Notes under the pieces: model-generated | The model's database searches: none | The model's input: the letters and a program-made list of their open reading frames with translations, nothing else | What the model was told of the DNA's origin: nothing | Program-made: the position numbers and the translations under genes | DNA from: Domibacillus sp. PGB-M46 | GTDB taxonomy: Bacteria > Bacillota > Bacilli > Bacillales > Domibacillaceae | Assembly (NCBI RefSeq): GCF_022668875.1 | Contig: NZ_JAKGCR010000001.1 | Location: 248,001 to 312,000, forward strand | Length of the DNA: 64,000 nt | Direction of reading: 5' to 3' | Shown here: positions 1 through 7,796 of the stretch, in pieces | Position numbering within the stretch: the first letter of the stretch is position 1 | How the letters are laid out: every line of letters starts with the position of its first letter

Positions 1-309
1 TTCACCGGTTTTCATTTCAGAGATATTCCCATCATGAAGGGCGGCTCCCCCCATGAGCTGAACACGGTACGGATAAAGGCCAAGCACACGTTTCGCGGCT
101 TCCCGTACAACAGCAAACGTTTCTACAAGCAGGTCATCAAGCGATTCGCCTTTTTGATAACGCTGTTTGAATTCTTCTGTTTTATCTTTTAACGCTGCAT
201 CGGAAAGCGCCGCTGTTTCACCCGCCAGCGCCTCCACTTTTACAGCTGTTTTTTCAAGTTTTTTTATTTCTTTTTTATTCGCATCAAACACTTTATTTAA
301 TAAACCCAT
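1..309 (-). CDS. secA: SecA, preprotein translocase ATPase (N-terminal part)
   Basis: First 103 codons of SecA, the ATP-driven motor that pushes unfolded preproteins through SecYEG at the membrane. The gene runs out of the window on the left and is cut inside the Walker A motif: the last visible residues, MKTGE, begin the usual TGEGKT. The start [14 protein letters not shown] and the stretches [11 protein letters not shown] and VQLMGG are typical of housekeeping SecA. The ATG at 309 has an AAAAGGAG ribosome site about 9 nt upstream. It lies downstream of hpf as in B. subtilis, but with a SEC-C protein gene in between. A second SecA (SecA2) lies near the other end of the window, so this copy is taken as the general SecA1. 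Confidence 0.95.
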   Translation of the reverse strand, partial: MGLLNKVFDANKKEIKKLEKTAVKVEALAGETAALSDAALKDKTEEFKQRYQKGESLDDLLVETFAVVREAAKRVLGLYPYRVQLMGGAALHDGNISEMKTGE

Positions 310-404
310 CTTAAACGCTCCTTTTCAGGTTCAACAGGGCAAAACCTTCGCATTTTTCCTAGTTAATAGTACCACTTCTGAAGGTGAGCGTACACTCATA
401 TGGT

Positions 405-1454
405 TTATTTTTGCCCGCTTCCCGCTGCCTGCAATTTTTCTTCCAGTACAGCTTCCATTTCCTTCTGCCGTTTTGAAAGTGTTGCAGCAGAAATACCATA
501 GCGGCTTGCGATCGCTGCCTTTGATTCTTTTACATCAAGCAGTTCGTGCGCTTGAAGAAGAGCGATCATGGCAGCGGTAAAGACTTCCGGCTTCCGGACT
601 GCCGGATCTTCCTTTGAGCAGTAGTAATTCCAAAGAAGCACGGCCATTTGGGCTACAGGCTGCCCATACTGCTCCTGTTCAAACGAAGTTTCCATATGTG
701 CGGCTGTTTCCTTTTGCGCTTCTTTTGCCCACATCAATGTCGTCAGATCAACAGCGGCATGCCCTTTTTCATACACGGCAAACAATGTATCCATTACACT
801 GACAAAGTTATGTATGAAAAAGTCCTGCGTATCTTCAAAAGCAGATTCATTAAACATATTGCGGACAGCAGCTGCCATCGCTTCTGCATGTGCTGCTTCA
901 AAATGGAAATCTGTCATAAAAAACGTATAATCAGATTCATGCGGCAGCAGTGCTCCGGTCACAAACGCGCCGACAAGATCAACACTTCGGAGTGCCCGTA
1001 CAGAATAAACCTCGTCTGTTAAAATATCACGCACCTTGTAGACAGGTCCGTCGCATGATTCGATCACTCCGGTCATAAAGCGGTAATCTACCCACGAAGA
1101 GACAATTTCCGCTGTGCGCTGACGTGAAATAGACGGTACACGACGTTTCACAAATTTCGTTAAAATCGTCTCGTTTTCTTTAATCGTCCGGGTTAAAATC
1201 GCCCAAATTTCAAATGTTACAAGAAACACCTGTTCATTTTGACGCAGTGTTTCATTTGACCGAAGCAGCGGCTGAAACTCTTTTTTCAGCATCGCTGAAT
1301 GATTTTCCATTGCATAATCAATCAATTCCCGCTGAATCGCACTTGCTTCTTCTACCAAAACCGGTACAATGGCCGCTCCTTCTCTTTTTCCGCAGCATTT
1401 TTTATATTTTCTTCCGCTGCCGCATAGGCACGGATCATTTCGTCCAATTGACAT
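405..1454 (-). CDS. SEC-C zinc-motif protein of unknown function
   Basis: A 349-residue protein that begins with a SEC-C zinc motif: CLCGSGRKYKKCC at residues 9-21, with C9, C11, C20 and C21 as likely ligands. In SecA this motif sits at the extreme C-terminus and contacts SecB or ribosomes; here it is N-terminal on an otherwise unrelated, probably helical protein. Near the C-terminus, ASRYGISAATLSKRQKEM resembles a helix-turn-helix. The gene lies between hpf and secA in the same direction and ends 95 bp before the secA start. That placement suggests a link to translation or secretion, but this is inference and no function is assigned. The start at 1454 follows GAGGAGG. Confidence 0.8.
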   Translation of the reverse strand: MSIGRNDPCLCGSGRKYKKCCGKREGAAIVPVLVEEASAIQRELIDYAMENHSAMLKKEFQPLLRSNETLRQNEQVFLVTFEIWAILTRTIKENETILTKFVKRRVPSISRQRTAEIVSSWVDYRFMTGVIESCDGPVYKVRDILTDEVYSVRALRSVDLVGAFVTGALLPHESDYTFFMTDFHFEAAHAEAMAAAVRNMFNESAFEDTQDFFIHNFVSVMDTLFAVYEKGHAAVDLTTLMWAKEAQKETAAHMETSFEQEQYGQPVAQMAVLLWNYYCSKEDPAVRKPEVFTAAMIALLQAHELLDVKESKAAIASRYGISAATLSKRQKEMEAVLEEKLQAAGSGQK

Positions 1455-1512
1455 GTTCTTTTTTCCTCCTCGTGCAAAGTCACGCTCTTTATCATATCAT
1501 GAATCGCACCTA

Positions 1513-1542
1513 CAAAAAAGAAGCCCGCGTATTCTGCGGACT
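1513..1542 (-). terminator. Rho-independent terminator, probably of hpf
   Basis: On the minus strand AGTCCGC and GCGGGCT form a 7-bp stem (one G-T pair) around a 7-nt loop, followed by TTCTTTTTT. It lies about 130 bp after the hpf stop and before the SEC-C gene. Confidence 0.6.
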
Positions 1543-1552
1543 TCCTAGGATG

Positions 1553-1612
1553 CTAATACATGCTCGGCTGCTGGTATCTGCCGGCTCCGATGCTCATAAT
1601 CTGTATGGTCAC
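1553..1612 (-). CDS. Possible 19-residue small ORF
   Basis: A GTG-initiated 19-codon reading frame lies between hpf and the terminator. TTAAGGAAC sits about 8 nt before the GTG. The peptide is VTIQIMSIGAGRYQQPSMY. It lies on the hpf transcript just ahead of the terminator. No family is recognised, and a frame this short can occur by chance, so confidence is low. Confidence 0.2.
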   Translation of the reverse strand: MTIQIMSIGAGRYQQPSMY

Positions 1613-1675
1613 TCGCTTTGTTCCTTAAAAGAAAATTATGTTATCAGCCTGTTTTCTTAATATATAAGAAAAAGA

Positions 1676-2227
1676 TTAGTTGGTTTCAATTAAGCCATAT
1701 TTGCCGTCACTTCGTTTGTACACAATATTTGTGCCGTCTGTTTCAGCATCTGTGTAAATAAAGAAGTTATGGCCCAGCAGATTCATTTGAAGAACCGCTT
1801 CTTCTGAATCCATTGGCTTCAAGTCAATTTGTTTCGTCCGGACAACCTGCAGATCGTCCTGCTCTTCTTCTACAGCCGCGCTGTCAGCCTGCACCGCGAA
1901 ATAATCCTGCGGCTCGCCTTTTTCACGGAACTTGCGGTTTACTTTCGTTTTATGTTTGCGAATCTGGCGTTCTAGTTTATCTGTAATTAAATCAACAGCT
2001 GCATATAGATCCGGATTACGTTCCTCTGCGCGAAGAACGAGATTTTTCATCGGGATCGTCACTTCTACTTTTGCGTTTGTGTTATTGTACGTTTTTAAGT
2101 TCACGTGCACATTCGCATTAGGAGTTTCGGTGAAATAGCGCTCGAGCTTACTGATCTTTTTCTCTACATACTCACGAATAGCCGGAGTCACTTCAATATT
2201 TTCACCGCGAATGTTATAGTTCATCAT
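1676..2227 (-). CDS. hpf: Ribosome hibernation promoting factor, long form
   Basis: A 183-residue long-form HPF. Residues 1 to about 100 are the S30AE ribosome-binding domain ([20 protein letters not shown] at the start, basic [13 protein letters not shown] at its end). Residues from about 125 onward ([20 protein letters not shown]) form the dimerisation domain that joins two 70S ribosomes into inactive 100S particles. In B. subtilis the orthologue yvyD is turned on by sigma-B and sigma-H. Here a sigma-H-like promoter is readable just upstream. Two ATGs are adjacent (2227 and 2224), after AAGGAGGAG. It occupies the position between fliT and secA seen in B. subtilis. Confidence 0.95.
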   Translation of the reverse strand: MMNYNIRGENIEVTPAIREYVEKKISKLERYFTETPNANVHVNLKTYNNTNAKVEVTIPMKNLVLRAEERNPDLYAAVDLITDKLERQIRKHKTKVNRKFREKGEPQDYFAVQADSAAVEEEQDDLQVVRTKQIDLKPMDSEEAVLQMNLLGHNFFIYTDAETDGTNIVYKRSDGKYGLIETN

Positions 2228-2266
2228 GCTAGAACTCCTCCTTCAACTAATTGCTATAATATCTAT

Positions 2267-2292
2267 ATTCTTTATGTACCCTTTAGAATCCT
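2267..2292 (-). promoter_or_regulatory. Sigma-H-like promoter of hpf
   Basis: On the minus strand AGGATTC at 2292-2286 and AAGAAT ending at 2267 fit the sigma-H pattern (AGGA-rich -35, GAAT -10) with usual spacing. It lies about 40 bp upstream of the hpf start. The B. subtilis orthologue is known to have a sigma-H promoter; the match here was read by eye. Confidence 0.45.
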
Positions 2293-2342
2293 TCTTAATC
2301 CACGAAAAAATTTGTCGAATTTTCAAAAAACTTTTATCGAGA

Positions 2343-2369
2343 AAAAATCCGGGCTTTAGGGGCACCGGA
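2343..2369 (-). terminator. Terminator after fliT
   Basis: Directly after the fliT stop codon, the minus strand folds TCCGGTGC with GCCCGGA (7 bp with one bulged T), followed by TTTTTT. It ends the flaG-fliD-fliS-fliT operon. Confidence 0.75.
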
Positions 2370-2714
2370 TTAATTGCGTTTATCGTAAAAAACACCATCT
2401 GTCTGCAGCGCTTCATACGGATTGGAATACTTGCTCATTGTTTTCTTTTTCACTTTGACTTCCTGTAAATCTTCTTTCACAGCCCGGCTCAGCTTTTGCA
2501 GGTGCTGCTCAATTTCCTGGTTCATTAAATGAATCTCATGTCCAAGCTTTTGCTCTTCCTCCGTAAAAGGCGGCTGAATACTTGGAAGAATGTCACCGCG
2601 CTGGTCCAGCAGCTCTTCAACACCTTGAATTTGACTGTCACGATCCTCATTTGTTGCCTCAAGCAGATCAAGCAGCCTTTTCGTCATTTTATGACAGTCA
2701 TGAACCGGCGTCAT
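2370..2714 (-). CDS. fliT: FliT-type flagellar chaperone
   Basis: A 114-residue helical protein in the position of FliT, the export chaperone for the filament cap FliD. It is rich in charged heptad-like helices (LLDLLEATNEDRDSQIQG, EIEQHLQKLSRAVKE). The ATG at 2714 is chosen because it overlaps the fliS stop codon by one base (TAATG), which suggests translational coupling; an in-frame start further upstream would run back into fliS. FliT sequences are poorly conserved, so the call rests on size, helical character and position after fliD-fliS. It is the last gene of the operon. Confidence 0.8.
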   Translation of the reverse strand: MTPVHDCHKMTKRLLDLLEATNEDRDSQIQGVEELLDQRGDILPSIQPPFTEEEQKLGHEIHLMNQEIEQHLQKLSRAVKEDLQEVKVKKKTMSKYSNPYEALQTDGVFYDKRN

Positions 2715-3118
2715 TACACCCGGCCGCCCGCACCAACATGATGCATGCGGCGGTTTTCTTGGATAACCTGCTTCCACGTATCGCGGAATTCGATGACAAA
2801 TCCTTCTACTTCTTTTAAGATAGCCGGGTCATTTTTAATGTTTGCCTGGATAAGGCGTTCATTCATAAACTCGTAAAGGGCGAGCATATTTTTGCCTAAA
2901 TCTGTATCTGTTTTAAGGGTGATGCTTAGTTCACGGATAATGGCCTGCGCTTTTTGCACATTTACATTTTTTTGTTCGATATTATTTTCTTTCATCGCAC
3001 GTTCAGCCAGATGAATAAATTTCAAGCATCCATTATACAACATCAACGTTAATTCACCAGGCGATGCGGTATTAACCGAGTTGTTGGCATAGGCCTGATG
3101 TGGATTGTTTATTGCCAT
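2714..3118 (-). CDS. fliS: FliS flagellin export chaperone
   Basis: A 134-residue FliS. It binds the C-terminus of unpolymerised flagellin in the cytoplasm and delivers it to the flagellar export gate. The family pattern is clear: YANNSVNTASPGELTLMLYN near the N-terminus, then a four-helix bundle with LYEFMNERLIQANIK, and a later FRDTWKQVI helix. It lies between fliD and fliT, overlapping fliT by one base. A second FliS-like gene occurs at 36770-37207, next to a second flagellin, so this copy probably serves the main flagellin. Confidence 0.95.
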   Translation of the reverse strand: MAINNPHQAYANNSVNTASPGELTLMLYNGCLKFIHLAERAMKENNIEQKNVNVQKAQAIIRELSITLKTDTDLGKNMLALYEFMNERLIQANIKNDPAILKEVEGFVIEFRDTWKQVIQENRRMHHVGAGGRV

Positions 3119-3141
3119 TAAAAGGTCACTCCTTTTTTATA

Positions 3142-5235
3142 TTACATACTAAATTGCTGCATCAAGTAAGAAGACTGCGAATTTGCTTGCTGCATTGCTT
3201 TTTCCATTGCTGTGAACTGTTTCCAGTAACGATCTTCTACTTGAATCAGGCGGTCTTCAAAGCGGTCAATACTATTGTCGATAGTAGAAAGCTGACGGCC
3301 AAGTGTAAATTGCTGACTTGTAGAAAATGAATTACCAGCACGCTCCTTAAGCTTATCCATCGTGCCGTTAACTGTCTCGTATAGTCTGTGTATAATGCCT
3401 TTCTCACCGACAGAGCTTGAATCGCTACCTCCTCTAAACAGCGCTTCAACCGCATTTGGATTAGTATTAATCGCTTCTTTTAATTTGGCCTCATTAATTT
3501 CAAGCTTGCCGCCTTCTAAATAATTGGCTGTAGTGGTAATTCCAATAGTAGCAAGCTGCTGATACATCGCGCTTGTTTCACTGTTTGAGACAGGCTGCGA
3601 GAAGTTGCTGCGCATTGAGTTTAAAACACCCGTTAAGAGGGGATCACGGCGAAGCAAACCGCTTTTCGCTTTTTCTTCCCACTGTTCCTGCTGCTTGTCT
3701 GAAAGCTGCTCACGCTGATCATCTGTCAGCGGAGTATACGTACGGTAGCGCTCTTCTGATGTTTTCTTGCTGATGGCAACGATCAACGTATTGTATTTAT
3801 CGATAAATCCTTTAATATTGTCATAGATTGCATTGGAATCTTTGCTGACGGAAAGATTAACAGGGCCATCTGCCGTAGTAAACTCTGTTTTTAAAGTAAT
3901 AGAAACGCCACTCATTTCGAATGTATTAGACTGTCTTTCCGTTTTAAGACCATTTATCGTAAATTTAGCATTTTCCCCACCCGCTTCTGCAGCATTACTT
4001 AGATGAAGTACGCCACTGTCAAAACCACCAGATATTTGCATCTCCTTATCAGTTTCTAAGCCGTTGTAGTTCCCGGTTTCTTTTCTTGTAATCGACATTT
4101 TGTCAGAAAACGAGTCATACACAAGGGAAACACCTGCATTAGAATTATTCACTCTACTTATCACTTGATTTAGGGAATCTGAAGACTGAATAAAAAAGTT
4201 TTCCGTTACTTCTCCTTTAGAGGTATACGATTTAATGGAAAGATCCGAATAATTCTGATTAAACTCTGCTGTGATAACAGTATCTTTTGGTATGGGCGTC
4301 CCACTAAATGTTACAAGGCCAGTAGTTAAATTTACTGTCCCTTTTCCGCTAGATAATTGAGCGACTCTCTCACCTTTTTCATTCGTTGTTGCCGATTCTA
4401 TTGAAAAAGTGTCTACGCCAACTTTCAACTTAAAATCTGCTTGATTAATTTCTTTTCTGTCCAGTTGAAATGTAGATACAGCTGCTGTTAAAGTAGTTTG
4501 TTGGACTCGTTTATTTGTAACGTAATCTACCTTTACTGTAGCATTAGCGGCCAGCTCACCACTTGCAAAGTTCAGTTTTCCACTAGTAGGATCATATTGA
4601 ACTTCATTTTGTCCAGCTGTAGGAGCATCCGTTACCACTTTGAACTTTTTCCCATCCACACTTACAAACATTGTTTTTGAGAATTTTTCTTCTGCTGGAG
4701 TGACCAAACTATCTTCTTTAATTGCTTCGCCAGCATTTAATTTAAAATCAACAGAGTTTCCACCTGTGCTTGTAATCGACTGGCTGCCCACTGCACCTTG
4801 CTGCCAAGTTAAGCTATTTAATGAACTTGCTTTTTGTGATTCAAGTGTTTTAGATGCGTCTACTTTGACTACCGGCGTTGATGGAGATGATGACACACTG
4901 CTTCCAACACGATAAGCTGCTGAAGCAAGCTGTTCCACTTCTGAAATCGAGTAAGAAGCCTGGGCAGCAGAGGTAGCAGCTGTCGCAGTAACTCTTGATT
5001 CGTTTGAGGTTGTCACCGAACTTGACCGGTATTTAGACGTTAATTTCATTTGTGTAAGTTCGGTCCGAAAATCAAGTAAAAGCGTATTCATCGCCCGATA
5101 ATCGTCCCGCTGCCACTCTAGGGTCTGTTTCTTTTGTTTTAATTTATCAAGCGGTATCCGCTCTGCTTTCATTAAGTCTTTAATAATCGACTCAGTGTCC
5201 ATGCCACTGGCCATTCCGCCTACGCGAAGCACCAT
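3142..5235 (-). CDS. fliD: FliD, flagellar filament cap (hook-associated protein 2)
   Basis: FliD forms the cap at the filament tip that folds incoming flagellin subunits. The conserved N-terminus includes GGMASGMDTESIIKDLM and the C-terminus has the usual coiled coil (FEDRLIQVEDRYWKQFTAME). At 697 residues it is clearly longer than B. subtilis FliD (about 500). The extra length lies in the centre (roughly residues 120-400), the surface-exposed part of the cap. That part of the gene (about 4000-4900) is visibly richer in A and T than its flanks. The start at 5235 follows flaG by 13 bp. The operon is transcribed from the sigma-D-like promoter before flaG. Confidence 0.95.
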   Translation of the reverse strand: MVLRVGGMASGMDTESIIKDLMKAERIPLDKLKQKKQTLEWQRDDYRAMNTLLLDFRTELTQMKLTSKYRSSSVTTSNESRVTATAATSAAQASYSISEVEQLASAAYRVGSSVSSSPSTPVVKVDASKTLESQKASSLNSLTWQQGAVGSQSITSTGGNSVDFKLNAGEAIKEDSLVTPAEEKFSKTMFVSVDGKKFKVVTDAPTAGQNEVQYDPTSGKLNFASGELAANATVKVDYVTNKRVQQTTLTAAVSTFQLDRKEINQADFKLKVGVDTFSIESATTNEKGERVAQLSSGKGTVNLTTGLVTFSGTPIPKDTVITAEFNQNYSDLSIKSYTSKGEVTENFFIQSSDSLNQVISRVNNSNAGVSLVYDSFSDKMSITRKETGNYNGLETDKEMQISGGFDSGVLHLSNAAEAGGENAKFTINGLKTERQSNTFEMSGVSITLKTEFTTADGPVNLSVSKDSNAIYDNIKGFIDKYNTLIVAISKKTSEERYRTYTPLTDDQREQLSDKQQEQWEEKAKSGLLRRDPLLTGVLNSMRSNFSQPVSNSETSAMYQQLATIGITTTANYLEGGKLEINEAKLKEAINTNPNAVEALFRGGSDSSSVGEKGIIHRLYETVNGTMDKLKERAGNSFSTSQQFTLGRQLSTIDNSIDRFEDRLIQVEDRYWKQFTAMEKAMQQANSQSSYLMQQFSM

Positions 5236-5248
5236 AGCCTTGTCCTCC

Positions 5249-5602
5249 CTACGCTTTTTTATCGACGAATAAGCCCATAAATTCGGTCATTGCCGCATAC
5301 ATGTCCAATATTTTTTTCGATGGAATTTCTTTAATGATCTCATCTGAGTTGTTGTCTACGATCACTGCGTAATATTCCTGCAGTTCATCGTGGTATTCAA
5401 ATTGAACGTGCGTCTGGGTCGGCTGTAAAAACGTGTTGACCTGATCCGCAAATTTTTGCAGCTCCTCCCCCCTTACCGGAGTGCTCGGCTCAGCCGCCTC
5501 TGCTGCAGGCTTCTGCTCTGCTTCCACTGCTTTTGTTTCATTTGCTTCAATTGGTTTGGCTATCGCGGGTATTGTGCTTTCGCCTATACGATCAACCATC
5601 AT
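5249..5602 (-). CDS. flaG: FlaG family protein
   Basis: A 117-residue FlaG (YvyC in B. subtilis), a small flagellar protein that affects filament length. The N-terminal half is a low-complexity Ala/Glu/Pro region. The C-terminal half holds the conserved core: LQPTQTHVQFEYHDELQEY and VDNNSDEIIKEIPSKKILDM. Two ATGs lie side by side (5602 and 5599) after an AAGGGGG ribosome site; an in-frame GTG or ATG further upstream would place translation start before this site and was not used. It is the first gene of the fliD operon, directly behind a sigma-D-type promoter. Confidence 0.9.
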   Translation of the reverse strand: MMVDRIGESTIPAIAKPIEANETKAVEAEQKPAAEAAEPSTPVRGEELQKFADQVNTFLQPTQTHVQFEYHDELQEYYAVIVDNNSDEIIKEIPSKKILDMYAAMTEFMGLFVDKKA

Positions 5603-5634
5603 TTTGCCCCCTTCATGCACATTTTCTTTTCTTT

Positions 5635-5660
5635 ATATCGGTGTATTCTATTTTTTGTTA
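5635..5660 (-). promoter_or_regulatory. Sigma-D promoter of flaG-fliD-fliS-fliT
   Basis: On the minus strand TAAC (5660-5657) lies 14 nt before ACCGATAT (5642-5635). The sigma-D consensus is TAAA, about 15 nt, GCCGATAT. It is about 35 bp upstream of the flaG start. In B. subtilis the same operon is sigma-D dependent. Confidence 0.75.
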
Positions 5661-5714
5661 AGCAAAATTTGGACAATTCGTCTGATTTTGCAAAACATTG
5701 ACATCTTGTATACG

Positions 5715-5758
5715 CAAAAAAGCCTTCCTTCCCGGCATGCAGGGGAAGAAAGGCTTTT
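5715..5758 (-). terminator. Terminator after the dioxygenase gene
   Basis: A strong stem pairs GCCTTTCTTCCC with GGGAAGGAAGGC around GCATGCC-type loop bases, followed by TTTTTT on the minus strand, right after the stop at 5762. Confidence 0.85.
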
Positions 5759-5761
5759 CCA

Positions 5762-6736
5762 TCATGAAAATGTAACTGGCAGCGGCTTTAAACGCGCTTC
5801 AATCTGTTCACGCTGCGGCTCTAAAAATGGCGGCAGTGCGAGCGACTCACCGAGGTGCTCCAGCTCTTCATCTGTATCAAATCCGGGTCCATCGGTAGCC
5901 ACTTCAAACAGGATACGGTTCGGTTCGCGGAAATAAAGAGATTTAAAGTAAAAACGGTTCACAAATCCAGAATTGCCGACCCGCGCTTCACGAACACGTG
6001 CGATCCATTGGCGCAGTTCTTCTTCATCCTCCACCCGAAAAGCAACATGGTGAACACCGCCGCGTCCCGGCCGCTCGGGCGCAAGGTCGTTTCGCTCTGC
6101 CACATGCACCTCTGCCCCTGTGCCGCCTTCACCTGTTTCGAAAACAATAACGTCCGGCTGCCCTTCTACAGGCGATGGATATCGCTTCGCTTCGCGGAAT
6201 CCCATCAGCTCCGTTAACGCAGCAACAGTTGGTTCTGCAGCAGGCACAGTTAAATGAACCGGTCCGAGCCCAATGATCCCAACCTCAGCCGGCACCGGGC
6301 TCTTCTCCCACGGTATACCGCCGGCAACACCCTCGTTTCCTTCATCCGACACAAGGAAAAACCGCTGGCCTTCGAAATCCTGAAAAGGGAGTGCTTTCCG
6401 GCCGCCTTGATCAATGATAGCTTGATGCTTAACACTAAATTCGTCAAACCGGCTTTGCCAATAATCAAGTGCTGCATCGTTCGGCACGCGCAGAGAAAGA
6501 CCCGAAATAGAATTGTTTCCGTTCCGGTTCGGGGCGGCCATTGGAATTTCAAAAAACGTCAGCTCCGTCCCCGGGTTTCCTCTTTCATCGCCGTAAAACA
6601 AGTGATACATCGACGTTTCATCTTGATTGACCGTTTTCTTAATTAAGCGCATCCCCAGTACTTCCGTGTAAAACGTCACGTTTCGTGCCGCATTCGCTGT
6701 AATGGCTGATACGTGATGAATGCCTTTAAACTCCAT
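5762..6736 (-). CDS. Ring-cleaving dioxygenase, VOC/glyoxalase family (MhqO/MhqE-like)
   Basis: A 324-residue protein with two vicinal-oxygen-chelate halves. The first starts at GIHHVSAITANAARNVTFY and the second at LGPVHLTVPAAEP, with a later GGVHHVAFRVEDEEEL. The His residues in these and a late Glu (RILFEVATDGPGF) are candidate metal ligands. The family includes the B. subtilis MhqA, MhqE and MhqO proteins, which protect against quinones and catechols. A MarR regulator lies 16 bp upstream in the same operon, as expected for an MhqR-type circuit. The ATG at 6736 is chosen over 6742 because it lies 8 nt after GGGAGG. Confidence 0.85.
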   Translation of the reverse strand: MEFKGIHHVSAITANAARNVTFYTEVLGMRLIKKTVNQDETSMYHLFYGDERGNPGTELTFFEIPMAAPNRNGNNSISGLSLRVPNDAALDYWQSRFDEFSVKHQAIIDQGGRKALPFQDFEGQRFFLVSDEGNEGVAGGIPWEKSPVPAEVGIIGLGPVHLTVPAAEPTVAALTELMGFREAKRYPSPVEGQPDVIVFETGEGGTGAEVHVAERNDLAPERPGRGGVHHVAFRVEDEEELRQWIARVREARVGNSGFVNRFYFKSLYFREPNRILFEVATDGPGFDTDEELEHLGESLALPPFLEPQREQIEARLKPLPVTFS

Positions 6737-6752
6737 TTTCATTTCCTCCCTT

Positions 6753-7169
6753 TTACGACTGGATTTTTTTCAGCAGCTCAAGCAGCTGTTTTTTTTCTTC
6801 TCTTGAAAGCTTTCCGAATTGATCCGCTTGAAATTGCTCCTGCACCGGCAGCACTTCATCCAAGAGTGATCTTCCGGCTTCGGTCAGCGTAATATATTTC
6901 GTTTTCCATTCGCGCTCTCTTGTGACCCAGCCCAGCTTTTCCATTTTCGAGAGCATATGCGTTACATTACCTTTTGTGACCAGAAGCTTTTCCGCCAGAT
7001 CCTGCTGGCAGATACGGCCACTCGCCCTGATTTGAGCCAGCGCATCAAATTGTGCAGCGGAGAGTCCCCACTTTTTTAAATGCTGATTAGACTTGCGTAT
7101 GCTTTCGTTGTAAAAGCGTGACAGCCGAAACCAGGCCAGAATGCTGATCATCCGCTCCCGTTTCTGCAT
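6753..7169 (-). CDS. MarR family repressor (MhqR-like)
   Basis: A 138-residue winged-helix regulator of the MarR family. Visible features are an N-terminal dimerisation helix, the HTH around QQDLAEKLLVTKGNVTHMLSK, and the wing around REREWKTKYITLTEAG. It shares an operon with the downstream ring-cleaving dioxygenase, so it probably senses quinone-like electrophiles or catechols as B. subtilis MhqR does; this is inference from context. The ATG at 7169 lies 8 nt after AGGAAG; an in-frame GTG at 7178 is too close to the ribosome site. A palindrome upstream (7202-7213) could be its operator. Confidence 0.85.
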   Translation of the reverse strand: MQKRERMISILAWFRLSRFYNESIRKSNQHLKKWGLSAAQFDALAQIRASGRICQQDLAEKLLVTKGNVTHMLSKMEKLGWVTREREWKTKYITLTEAGRSLLDEVLPVQEQFQADQFGKLSREEKKQLLELLKKIQS

Positions 7170-7201
7170 CCGTCTCACTTCCTCTCATTTGGTATAATCA
7201 A

Positions 7202-7213
7202 TTTAATATTAAA
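7202..7213. promoter_or_regulatory. Perfect palindrome, candidate MarR operator
   Basis: TTTAATATTAAA is a perfect 12-bp palindrome in the short gap between tspO and the MarR gene, where the MarR operon promoter must lie. MarR proteins typically bind such AT-rich palindromes over their own promoter. Confidence 0.4.
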
Positions 7214-7244
7214 CTGATAATCAATCAAGAAAAAAACTCACCTA

Positions 7245-7715
7245 TTATGAATGAACCCTATTTAACGACCAAATGGAATAGTTCAACCCAAGCGCAAATG
7301 CAACCCAGGCCGCGTACGGCATCATGAGCGTGCCTGCTACAGCATCAGCCTGGTAAAATTCATAAGTAGTCCATGTAATGGCGCCGAGCATAAGGGCTAT
7401 TTCTACAAAAGCAGTGCCGCGCAGCCCCCACCGGAAAAACAAAAAAGACCATAAAAAGTTCAGCCCAAGCTGAATGTTGTAAGGGAGCGCTGTTGCCGGT
7501 TTCCGTACGGATGCCCGGTATTTCGCAATGCCCATGGCTGTGTAAAGCCCGGTCCATACAACAGGGAATACCCAGCCCGGCGGTGAAAAGGACGGCTTTT
7601 TCAACTGCTGGTAATCTTCTCTCGTATTTCGATTGGCGACTGCACCTATGATCGATCCGCCGACAACAGGCAGCAGGACACTGGCGGCCAATTTTTTTCC
7701 GTTTAAAACGTTCAT
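7245..7715 (-). CDS. tspO: TspO/MBR family tryptophan-rich sensory protein
   Basis: A 156-residue membrane protein of the TspO/MBR family (five helices expected). Family signatures are readable: KKPSFSPPGWVFPVVWT between helices 1 and 2, NIQLGLNFLWSFLFF in helix 3, and YAAWVAFALGLNYSIW in helix 5. TspO proteins bind porphyrins and are tied to oxidative and membrane stress. The ATG at 7715 lies 8 nt after AAAGGAG; an in-frame TTG two codons earlier is too close. It lies upstream of the MarR-dioxygenase pair on the same strand and may be part of the same stress response, though no shared promoter is proven. Confidence 0.92.
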   Translation of the reverse strand: MNVLNGKKLAASVLLPVVGGSIIGAVANRNTREDYQQLKKPSFSPPGWVFPVVWTGLYTAMGIAKYRASVRKPATALPYNIQLGLNFLWSFLFFRWGLRGTAFVEIALMLGAITWTTYEFYQADAVAGTLMMPYAAWVAFALGLNYSIWSLNRVHS

Positions 7716-7773
7716 TGGCAAAACTCCTTTACTCGGTATACTTTTATTTTGCCGCTGTCCCTCTTTTTAAAAC

Positions 7774-7796
7774 AAAAAACACCGTCTAAGACGGTG
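7774..7796 (-). terminator. Terminator of the recQ-nuclease operon
   Basis: CACCGTC and GACGGTG pair on the minus strand, followed by TTTTTTG. The stop codon of the nuclease gene lies inside the 3-nt loop region. Confidence 0.8.
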
